Positions 12,307 to 22,662 of a stretch of 64,000 bases of DNA are shown here, in pieces; the stretch's first letter is position 1, and each line of letters begins with the position of its first letter. Below the pieces are notes generated by a model. The model was not told where the DNA came from and did not search any database. It saw only the letters and a list, made by a program, of their open reading frames with translations. This DNA comes from Bretschneidera sinensis (Eukaryota > Streptophyta > Magnoliopsida > Brassicales > Akaniaceae). The stretch spans positions 77,581,501-77,645,500 of the forward strand of contig CM043698.1 in NCBI GenBank assembly GCA_023935145.1, written 5' to 3'. The position numbers and the translations under genes are program-made.

Positions 12307-12796
12307 GTTCACCTATTTCCTATTGGCACTCTAAAACAATAATCTATAAAGATACTTATTAAATACCCAACCTTTGTATGGTTGGACTAGTGAAAACTGT
12401 CTAATATCATCTATTGATTTATTGATGAAACTTTAACTTATAATCGAGTTGACTAATTTTTTACTGTTTGATTGAAAACTGTATGGTTTAAACTCAAAAC
12501 TGTCCGGTACCATTGTCCACATCTGGTAACAACAACGAACTAATGACCGATGTTAAATAATTAATATGATATTAAAATAAAATATAAATATAATAAATAT
12601 TTATAAAATTCATAATTTATAAAATACATAAACATATATAATTTAAAAATCCCAAGATTTTTCATGATACATAATTCAAAATTTTAATAAATATATTTGA
12701 TTTCATATATGACTATATTCATGGTTGTTCACCTATTTCTTAATGGCACACTAAAACATTAATCAATAAAGATACTTATTAAATACTCAACCCTTG
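12307..12796. repeat. Satellite array block 2
   Basis: This is a bit more than one monomer of the 405-425 bp satellite, continuing in phase after the copia insertion (GTTCACCTATTTCC at 12307, next monomer start at 12720). It ends at CTCAACCCTTG, where a second copia element begins. Confidence 0.93.
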
Positions 12797-12954
12797 CGTT
12801 AATATATTATATGGGCTTAGTCCCACATTGGTTGTGTATAGCTTTGCCTCTCCTATTGGCTTGTATAAATAGGATAGCTCCCTTGTAAGTAAATCACACC
12901 ATTCAATATAATTCTCCTCTTTGTATTGTCTCACTTCCTCTCTTAAACTTAACA
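12797..12954 (+). repeat. 5' LTR of copia element 2 (158 bp)
   Basis: It starts CGTTAATATATTATATGGGC (probably TGTTAA with T to C at the first base) and ends AAACTTAACA. It contains CCTCTCCTATTGGCTTGTATAAATAGG with a TATA box (TATAAATA, about 12864). The start is assigned from the expected terminal inverted repeat TGTTAA/TTAACA and from where satellite homology ends. Confidence 0.75.
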
Positions 12955-12966
12955 TGGTATCAGAGC
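12955..12966 (+). other. Primer-binding site of copia element 2
   Basis: TGGTATCAGAGC directly follows the LTR. This is the exact classic initiator tRNA-Met complementary sequence. Confidence 0.9.
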
Positions 12967-13264
12967 CATAATGGTTCTCGGTATATTAAGAGTTGAGTAT
13001 GCTCTGTAATTGCAACTATTAGTGGATCCTTCACATCAGAAAAACTTCTAGTATATTCTTTTCATACCTGTCAGGTCATCACTGTAGTCGGAGTCTCATT
13101 ATCCATCAACATCATCTCCGTCGCCGCTCCTGTTTTAGACACGCTGCTGCCACGTCAATGCCACGTCACTACCATGTCAACGCCACATCACTCACTGACC
13201 GCCACATCATAGGTTGATTACCACGTCACTGGTTTCTTGGAGGTTCACCTTCCTCTTTGCGCTT

Positions 13265-15503
13265 ATGGCTCGAGTTATTACTACTGTTTTGGATGAATCT
13301 AATTATGTTGTGTGGGCTCAAGAAATGTCTAGTTTCCTCCATGGACAAAAATTGTGGCGTTATGTCACTAGAGATATCATTGAACCCAAGAAGAAGGACT
13401 ACAAAGATGCTGACAAATATGTTGACTGTCTAGAAGACTGATATAGTAAAAATCACCAAATTCTCACATGGTTTCGTGCCACTATTATCCTAGAAATCAA
13501 ACTCCAATTTGATACATTCCATACAGCTAAAGAAGCTTGGGATCTTCTCCAACACCGCTACACCAGGGCAGACATCTCAAATCGGTATTGTCTTCTTTCC
13601 ACTCTTTATAGCATGCACCAAGAACCTGGACAAACTGTCAACAGTTTTCTATCTCAAATGACTGTCGTGTGGAACCAGTTAGCTCTCACTGAGCCAACTT
13701 GGGAATGCACAAAAGACACTGACGTTCATGGAAAGTATCGAACTGAGACACGCATTATGCAATTCCTGATGGGCTTGAGAGAGGAATTTGAACCTGTACG
13801 AGCTTCAATCCTACACCGAGGTGCAATACCTCCCCTAAACGACGTCCTTTCTGATCTACTCAGTGAGGAAATACATCTTGCCACATTACAAGGATCTCAT
13901 ACAGATGTTGCCCTTGCAGCACCCATTGCTCTTGCCACACCAGCTGCCAAGGCAAAGCCATACCATAAGCCCTTATATTGCAGGTATTGTTATTCACAAG
14001 GGCATAAATTGCTCAAATGTCCTTCTCGCCTATGTAAAGTCTGCAGAGAACCGAGTCACTATCTTATAGACTGTCCTAAACTTCCATATGGAAATCAGTC
14101 AAATAGGAACCAATATCGCTCTCGAGGCTCATACAATTAGTTTTATTCCAAGCCAAAGAATACTGCTTCTGTAGCCACTGATGCTGCACCAACTTCATCC
14201 AGCTCTCCACCTAATTGGAGTGGTTTCTGCACCGTTCTTACCAAGGCTCTAAATAAAACTGGTAACAATATAGCCATGTCAGCTACACCAGGTACATCCC
14301 GATGGTATTTTGATTCTGCCTGTTGCAATCACATCACTTCTGATGCCTCTATATTTTTCTCTAAAACCCGTGATGAGCATGCACCTACTATTCACACTGC
14401 CAATGGATCAAATATGTTGGTCAGCCACACTGGACATGTTGACAATTCTCATTTGTCTCTCCCTGATACATATTTGGTTCCTAATCTTATGCTTAACCTT
14501 ATATCTGTTGGACAACTATGTGATCTTGGACTTGATTTGCATTTTTCTTCTACTGGTTGTCATGTGCAAGACACTCAGATAGGAAAACTCCTTGGAACCG
14601 GCTGTAAAATTGGATGGCTCTTTGAGCTCACTCACCTCCAAGTCCCATCCTCACCATCACCAAACCAATCAGTCGCATCCATCCCAGCACTCTCACTTGT
14701 GGAATTGTGGCACTCTCGGTTAGGTCACACTTCATCTAACCCTTTACGTTCTCTTATTTCTAGTAGTCAGTTAAGTTCGTTTCAGCATGAGACTTTTCAT
14801 TGTATTCATTGTCAACTTGCAAAACAATCAGCTTTACCTTTTAATGAGAGTCAGTCTGTTTCCCTTGCACCTTTTGATTTAGTACATTCTGACGTTTGGG
14901 GGCCTTCTCCTCATGCATCAATGGGTGGTGGTCGCTATTTTGTTATATTTGTGGATGACTATTCTCGTTATACTTGGTTTTTTCTTATGAAAAGCATATA
15001 TGAACTCTTTCAAATATATTTTGATTTTTCTTCTATGGTTCAAACTCAATTCTCTCGGAATATCAAAATTTTACGTTCAGATGGAATATAAAGACTGTGC
15101 GTTTCTAAACCTATTTCACAAAAATGGCACGCTCCCCCATTGCTCGTGCCCTGGAACCTCCCAACAAAATGGACGAGTCGAACGCAAATATCGACATATT
15201 CTTGACACCGTTCGTGCTCTACTCATTTCGTTATTATGTCCTGAACGTTTTTTGGGTGATACTACCTTAACCGCAGTGTACACAATCAATCGTGTCCCTT
15301 CCACTACAATCCAGAATCAGTCTCCATTCGAGCGCCTTTTCGGTAAACCTCCTGATTACTCTAACCCTAGAGTCTTTGGTTGCGCTTGTTTTGTTCTTCT
15401 CAAACCACATGAACACAATAAATTGCAACCAAGGGCTCATCTGTGTTGTTTCATTGGATATGGTATTGAACATAAGGGGTATCGGTGTTGGGATCCTATT
15501 TCA
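13265..15503 (+). pseudogene. Copia element 2 gag-pol fragment
   Basis: ATG at 13265 begins a gag with the copia-type N-terminus (SNYVVWAQEM), broken by a TGA at 13439. It continues at 13442-14140 with QFLMGLREEFEPVRASIL and two knuckle-like Cys/His clusters (CRYCYSQGHKLLKC and CKVCREPSHYLIDC, 13980-14075). A TAG at 14138 follows. Protease reads WYFDSACCNHIT (14303), with DSA in place of the catalytic DS/TG. The pre-integrase block LWHSRLGHT is at 14706. Integrase has VHSDVWGPSPH and FVDDYSRYTWFF, a frameshift near 15085-15120, then TSQQNGRVERK and a C-terminal block ending GYRCWDPIS at 15503. There is no RT. The fragment cannot move on its own. Confidence 0.88.
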
Positions 15504-18500
15504 TGATACATAATTTAAAAATCCCAAGATTTTTCATGATACATAATTTAAAATTTTCATAAATTTATTTGATTTCATATATGACTATATTCATGGTTGT
15601 TCACCTATTTCCTATTGGCACACTAAAACATCAATCAATAAAGATACTTATTAAATACTCAACCCTTGGATGGTTGGACTAGTGAAAACCCTGTGATATC
15701 ATCTAATGATTTATGCTTGAATATTTTACTTATAATCAAGTTGACTAATTTTTTACTATTTGATTGAAAACTGTGTAGTCTAAATTCAAAATTGTCTGGT
15801 ACCATTGTCCACGTCTCGTAACAAAAACTGACTGATGTGTGATGCAAAATAATTCATATGAAATTAAAATACCATATAAATAAAATATATATTTATAAAA
15901 TTTATAAGTTATAAACATATACAATTTATAAAATCCCTAAAAATATTTTTCATGGTACCTAATTTAAATTTTTCATAAATTTATTTGATTTCATATATGA
16001 GTATATTCATGGTTGTTCACCTATTTCCTATTCGCACTCTAAAACAACAATCAATAAAGATACATATTAAATACTCAACCCTTGTATGGCTAGACTAGTG
16101 AAAACTGTTTGATATCATCTAATGATTTATTCATGAATATTTTACTTATAATCGAGTTGACTAGTTTTTGACCATTTGATTGAAAACTGTATGGTCTAAA
16201 TTCAAAACTGTCGGGTACCATTGTCCACGTCTGGTAACAACTACTGACTGATGACTGATGTTAAATAATTAATATGAAATTAAATACCATATAAATATTT
16301 ATAAAATTCATAATTTATAAAATACATAAACATTTATAATTTAGAAAATCTCTAAAATGAATTTTAATGGTACAAAATTTAAATTTTTCATAAATTTATT
16401 TGATTTCATGTAAGAGTAAATTCATGATTGTTCACCTATTTCCTATTGGTACTCTAAAACAACATTCAATAAAGATACTTATTAAATACTCAACCCTTGG
16501 ATGGTTGGACTAGTGAAAACCCTCTGATATCATCTAATGATTTATGCTTGAATATTTTACTTATAATCAAGTTGACTAATTTTTTACAATTTGATTGAAA
16601 ATTGGATGGTCTAAATTCAAAATGGTTCGTAACCATTGTCCACGTCTGATAACAACAACTGAGTAATAACTGATGTTAAATAATTAATATGAAATTAAAA
16701 TACAATATAAATATAAATATTTATAAAATACATAAACATTTATAATTTAGAAAATCCTTAAAAATATTTTTCGTGGTACATAATTTAAATTTTTCAAAAA
16801 TTTATTTGATTTAATGTATGAGTATATTCATGGTTGTTCACCTATTTCCTATTGGCACTCCAAAACATCAATCAATAAAGATACTTATTAAATCCTCAAC
16901 CCTTGTATGGTTGGACTAGTGAAAACCGTCTAATATCATCTAATGATTTATTCATGAATATTTAACTTAGAATCGAGTTGACTAATTTTTGACCATTTGA
17001 TTGAAAACTATATGGTCTAAATTCAAAACTGCTCGGTACCATTGTCCACATCTGGTAACAACAACTGACTGACGACTGATGTTAAATAATTAATTTGAAA
17101 TTAAAATACCATATAAATATAAATATTTATAAAATTCATAAACATTTATAATTTAGAAAATCCCTAAAATGATTTTTCATGGTACAAAATTCAATTTTTT
17201 CATAAATTTATTTAATTTCATGTAAGAGTAAATTCTTGGTTGTTCACCTATTTCCTATTGGCACTCTAAAACAACATTCAATAAAGATACTTATTAAATA
17301 CTCAACCCTTTGATGGTTGGACTAGTGAAAACCCTCTGATATCATCTAATGATTTATGCTTAAATATTTTACTTATAATCAAGTTGACTAATTTTTTTAA
17401 GTTTGATTGAAAATTGAATGGTCTAAATTCAAAATGGTTCGGAACCATTGTCCACGTCTGATAACAACAACTGAGTAATAACTGATGTTAAATAATTAAT
17501 ATGAAATTAAAATAAAATATAAATATAAATATTTAAAAAATACATAAACATTTATAATTTAGAAAATCCTTAAAAATAGTTTTCGGGGTACATAATTTAA
17601 ATTTTTTAAAAATTTATTTGATTTCATGTATGAGTATATTCATGGTTGTTCACCTATTTCCTATTGGCACTCCAAAACGTCAATCAATAAAGATACTTAT
17701 TAAATCCTCAACCCTTGTATGGTTGGACTAGTGAAAATTGTCTGATACCATCTAATGATTTATTCATGAATATTTAACTTAGAATCGAGTTGACTAATTT
17801 TTGACCATTTGATTGAAAACTATATGATCTAAATTCAAAACTGCTCGGTACCATTGTCCACATCTGGTAACAACAACTGACTGACGACTGATGTTAAATA
17901 ATTAATTTGAAATTAAAATACCATATAAATATAAATATTTATAAAATTCATAAACATTTATAATTTAGAAAATCCCTAAAATGATTTTTCATGGTACAAA
18001 ATTCAATTTTTTCATAAATTTATTTGATTTCATGTAAGAGTAAATTCTTGGTTGTTCACCTATTTCCTATTGGCACTCTAAAACAACATTCAATAAAGAT
18101 ACTTATTAAATACTCAACCCTTTGATGGTTGGACTAGTGAAAACCCTCTGATATCATCTAATGATTTATGCTTAAATATTTTACTTATAATCAAGTTGAC
18201 TAATTTTTTTAAGTTTGATTGAAAATTGAATGGTCTAAATTCAAAATGGTTCGGAACCATTGTCCACGTCTGATAACAACAACTGAGTAATAACTGATGT
18301 TAAATAATTAATATGAAATTAAAATAAAATATAAATATAAATATTTAAAAAATACATAAACATTTATAATTTAGAAAATCCTTAAAAATAGTTTTCGGGG
18401 TACATAATTTAAATTTTTCAAAAATTTATTTGATTTCATGTATGAGTATATTCATGGTTGTTCACCTATTTCCTATTGGCACTCCAAAACGTCAATCAAT

Positions 18501-19591
18501 AAAGATACTTATTAAATCCTCAACCCTTGTATGGTTGGACTAGTGAAAATTGTCTGATACCATCTAATGATTTATTCATGAATATTTAACTTATAATCGA
18601 GTTGACTAATTTTTGACCACTTGATTGAAACCTATATGGTCTAAATTCAAAACTACCCGGTACCATTGTCCACGTCTGGTAACAACAATTGACTGATGAC
18701 TGATGTTAAATAATTAATTTGAAATTAAAATACCATATAAATATAAATATTTATAAAATTCATAATTTATAAAATATATAAACATTTATAATTTACAAAA
18801 TCCCTAAAATGATTTTTCATGGTACAAAATTTAATTTTTTCGTACAATTATTTGATTTTAAGTATGAGTATATTCATGGTTGTTCACCTATTTCCTATTG
18901 CCACTCTAAAACAACAATCAATATACTTATTAAATACTCAACCGGCCCTTGTATGGTTTGACTAGTGAAAACCGTTTGATATCATCTATTGATTTATTCA
19001 AGAAACTTTAACTTATAATCAAGTTGACTAATTTTTTACTGTTTGATTGAAAACTGTATGATCTAAATTCAAAACTGTCTGTTACCATTGTCCACGTCTG
19101 GTAACAAAAACTGACTAATGACTTATGTTAAATAATTAATATGAAATTAAAATACCATATAAATATAATAAATATTTACAAAATTCACAATTTTTAAAAT
19201 ACATAAACATATATAATTTAAAAAATCCCTAAAAAGATTTTTTATGGTACATAATTCAAAATTTTCATAAATTTATTTGACTTCATATATGAGTATATTC
19301 ATGGTTGTTCACCTATTTTCTATTGGCACTCTAAAACCACAATCAATAAAGATACTTATTAAATACTCAACCTTTGTAAGGTTGGACTAGTGAAAACTGT
19401 CTGATATCACCTATTGATTTATTGATGAAACTTTAACTTATAATCGAGTTGACTAATTTTTGGCTGTTTGACTGAAAATTGTATGGTCTAATTTCAAAAC
19501 TGTCTGGTTCCATTGTCCACATCTGGTAACAACAATTAACTGATGACTGATGTTAAATAATTAATATGAAATTAAAACACCATATAAATTT
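15504..19591. repeat. Satellite array block 3 with higher-order dimer
   Basis: About ten monomers. Landmark positions are 15592, 16008, 16423, 16829, 17235, 17641, 18047, 18453 and 18875. From 16423 to 18453 there are five consecutive periods of 406 bp. Alternate monomers resemble each other more than their neighbours, giving an 812-bp dimer (see findings). The block ends at the LTR of copia element 3. Confidence 0.95.
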
Positions 19592-20587
19592 TGTTGGAAA
19601 TCACCTTAGCAAGATGTCCAGGTGGTGATCTTCCAAACACCCAAGTCTTGAATGACTTGTAGAAAGAATTTCAGCAATCGAACACAAGAACAGAAAATCA
19701 AGGAAAGAAAGAAGACAAGTAATTTGTGGTCGAGGTTCGGCAATGTGCCTACGTCCCCGTGAGTTCCTCCGAACTCTCTGCACTATCTCAATGGTTCTTA
19801 CAAAGTTACAGCAATCCCCTTCAAGAATCCAAGTTCTTGAAGAAACAAGAAGAGAATGAAGAAGATGAGAACTCAACAATGTTCTCTAATCTAATCTAGA
19901 CTCTCTCTATCTTATTACAACCAGCCTCACTACAAGAGTCCCTCTTGTGTTTATGTCTCTCTACAAAATTCTCTCTTAGTGTTTATAATGATCTCACAAT
20001 GTCACAACCTGTGTGGTTCTCTCACACACCTTACTCTCTTGTATGTGTGTTTTTGTATCTTGTATTATCTTATGAAATGAGGCCTTGAGAACCCCTTTTA
20101 TAGCCTCTTAATTCTTGGACATTCTTGTGAGTCATTATCCTCCCTTTGATCATGTTCTTCCTTTAATCTCAGCCCTTCATCACTCTCCAAGTGATGCTGT
20201 GCGTTTGGGTGTGGTGCACACATGATTGGAGAGGTCTTATGAATGCTGGATCATGTATGCACACATGTGCTGTGTGCTGCGGCACTGGTGCTGTGTGCTG
20301 TGGCGCTGGGGCAGGGCTGGAAGCATGGCTTTCTGTGTGCTGCGGCGCTGGTGCTGTGTGCTGCGGCGTGACCTGATGCTGCAGCCTCCTGATGCTGTGC
20401 GCACACCTCCTGCTTGTGTGCTGAAACTTGCACAGCAGTGTGCCTGACCTTCCCACGCTCAAAATTGAGGCACACACTTGTGTGCAACCTTTTAACTTGC
20501 TGAACTTTGATATTCCACAATTGGTTTGGACTTTAACCAACTTTAGACCATGTTTGGATATGTTTGAAACTTAGACAAATAACAACA
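19592..20587 (-). repeat. 3' LTR of copia element 3 (996 bp, left side)
   Basis: Direct repeat of 24411-25405. It contains a GC-rich patch (about 20250-20420) built from repeats of GCTGTGTGCTGCGGC, unusual in this AT-rich region. Because the patch lacks stops it creates long spurious frames on both strands. The element's polypurine tract should lie just to the right (AAAGGTAGAGAT on the minus strand, about 20588-20599). Confidence 0.92.
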
Positions 20588-20670
20588 ATCTCTACCTTTG
20601 TCTAAGTGTTCAAAAAACCTGAACCATTGTGCAAAAAGCTTCGGGATCCAAACTCATATTGAGTTACCAA

Positions 20671-22404
20671 TTAACCAACTCCAATCCTAGGTAATTCAAG
20701 GCAATGATTGAACTTACTTAGAGGTAGAACTTTAGTACCTAAATCTGCAGGACTTTCCTCCATGGTCTTCTTGTCAACATGAATGCATCCTTTCGTATCA
20801 TTTTCCAGAATGTAATGATACCGAACATCCATATACTTTGTCCCCTCAGGAAACACCAGATTCCTCCACAAGTACCCCACACTTTGGCTATCCAAAGACA
20901 CCACAACCTGCTCTTTTAAGACCTCCCACTCATCCAACAACCCTTTGCACCCCACAGCCTCCTTTATGGCTTTCGTAGCTACTATGCATTCTGCCCTGGT
21001 TGTTATGAGTGCTACCACTGGCTGCCACTGAGCCTCCATGTACCTCAGCAACCACTTCATCCCCAGCCAATGCTCTTTTCCGGGATTACTCACACATTTG
21101 CTGAAAACATCCATTGCCCAAGAAACACTTGACCTGTTTCTCTTCCTTTCCCGGATGATTCTCCTCATCCCAAGGATCTTTTGTGCAAGGCTGAGATCCT
21201 TCCTCTCGAACTCCTCACTGAGTTGAGATGTAAACCTTTCCATACTCTTCCTGCTGTTCCAAACTAACAGCCCATCAATGACATAGGTGAGGATACTCAC
21301 CATCTTCTCCACCTTGTGTCCAGGTGAGAAAGTTTCTGTGAAACCTATGTCTCCTCTTCTCATGAACCCATTCGCCACCAGCCTAGCCTTATTCCGGACT
21401 TCATTTCTTGGAGGGCACCCTTCTTCGATCTTGTAAGTGCACTTACATTCCACAACTTTCTGATTTCCTGGAATTTTCACCAATTCCCAAAAGTTGTTCT
21501 CCTTCAAAGAATCCATTTCTTCCTCCATAGTTAGCTGCCACTTTGACGAATCCTTACACTCCATGGCCTCCGTGTAAGTTTTTTTTTCACTCATCTCTCC
21601 TTCTGTCCGAGGAGCTACTGCATCCGCAGCATTTGCAAATCCATATCTTAAGGGTGGTCTAACCACTCTTCTTTCTCGGTCTCTTATGAGCTGGTAAATT
21701 TACTGCATCAACCACTTCTTGTTCAACCTCTTCTTGAGTTTCTTGAGCTTCTTGGCCTTCTCCAAGGGCTCTACCTGGTTCGACCCCTCTTGCTTCTTTT
21801 GCTTTACCTGAACGGAATCTCCCTTGATGCTATGCTCAACAATTTCTGAATTGGTTTGCTCACTAGCCCCTGCAGGGTTAGTTTTCTCCAAGTAGGGAAA
21901 TAATAATTCATTAAAGACAACATCCCTACTTTTAATCAGTTTCATGCCCTTCTTTTCTAAGGACCACAACCTATATCCCTTAACCCCATCACCATATCCT
22001 AGAAATACACATTTTTTAGACCTAGGGCCAAGTTTATCCTTCTTTTGATGTGCATATGCTGCACACCCAAAAGTCTTAAGGTTATTTAATTCAGGGGGTT
22101 TTCCACTCCACATCTCCATGGGAGTCTTTTGGAACACAATCCTAGAGGGTGATCTATTAATCAAATATGCAGCTGTAGCTACAGCTTCTCCCCAAAAATA
22201 TTTTGGTAACCCGGATCCATCTAACATGCACCTAACCTTTTCCATAAGTGTCTTATTCATCAACTCAGCAACTCCATTTTGCTGAGGAGTTTCCACAACC
22301 GTCCTATGTCTTAGAATGCCATTTAACCTACAGAATTGATCAAGTTCTTGGTTAAAAATTTCTAAGCTATTATCGGTTCTTATCCCCTTAACTACTCTAC
22401 CCAT
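20671..22404 (-). pseudogene. Copia element 3 pol C-terminal half: integrase end and contracted RT/RNase H
   Basis: On the minus strand, 22404-21700 encodes the integrase C-terminal half (KGIRTDN; ETPQQNGVAE; YFWGEAVATAAYLINRSP; GCAAYAHQKKDKL; GYGDGVKGYRLW). A TAA at 21700-21702 follows, and the same frame continues open from about 21698 to 20671. That second part reads as RT start (WQLTMEEEMDSLKENNFWEL; KARLVANGF; FTETFSP) joined almost directly to YVIDGLLVW, where a YVDDML-type catalytic motif belongs. It then goes to SQLSEEFERKDL, and jumps to NPGKEHW and RNase H pieces (VALITTRAE, LDSQSVGYLW, DVRYHYI). Roughly 130 residues of RT core and about 150 residues of the RT/RNase H connection are absent without loss of frame. 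One of the two catalytic aspartates is not present. Enzymatic activity is very unlikely. Confidence 0.85.
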
Positions 22405-22425
22405 TTGAGTCTCAACCAGCCCTTT

Positions 22426-22662
22426 CTACACCACTAATTTATTCAAGGCATCTAATTTATTCTTAACCAAATAAACCCATACTTTTCTTGAATAATCATC
22501 AATTAAAAACAGAAAGTAAATGTTACCTCCCTGTGTTGGTGTCCTTGCTGGTCCCCAAAGGTCCGCATGAATATAGTCAAGAATGCCCTTAGACTTGTGC
22601 ACTCCGGTGTTGAAGCTGACCCGATGTTGCTGCCCAAGAACACAGCTCTTATAGGAATCCAT
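22426..22662 (-). pseudogene. Copia element 3 integrase N-terminal part
   Basis: Minus-strand frame with YKSCVLGQQHRVSF (the end of the zinc-binding pre-integrase region), YIHADLWGPA, and FLIDDYSRKVWVYLVKNK with the first integrase aspartates. It is out of phase with gag by one base, inside a run of seven A residues (about 22659-22665, T on the plus strand), and ends at a TAG at 22426-22428 just before KGLVETQMG. Apart from these two lesions the integrase is well preserved. Confidence 0.85.

Larger units (their letters stand above)
12797..15503 (+). mobile_element. Ty1/copia element 2, 3'-truncated
   Basis: This is a different copia family with a very short LTR (12797-12954). Only the LTR, gag, protease and most of integrase remain. 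The sequence stops inside the integrase-RT linker at about 15503 and continues directly as satellite, so RT, RNase H and the 3' LTR were lost together with any right target copy. CCTTG at 12792-12796 is the likely left target copy; no partner is present. The satellite flanking the break contains a short local duplication of TTTCATGATACATAATTTAAA (about 15499-15520 and 15531-15552). Confidence 0.85.

Noticed and set aside
7576..12311. Endogenous virus (caulimovirus-type) origin for the RT-containing elements
   Set aside because: Domain order, LTRs, primer sites and 5-bp target duplications all indicate Ty1/copia or Ty3/gypsy retrotransposons. No movement protein or virus coat motifs were seen.
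20169..20540. Open frame of 123 residues with His/Gln/Pro-rich repeats, and matching frames on the other strand and at 24988-25338
   Set aside because: It lies in the GC-rich repeat patch of a copia LTR. Frames are open in several phases at once because the repeat lacks stops, and it appears in both LTR copies.
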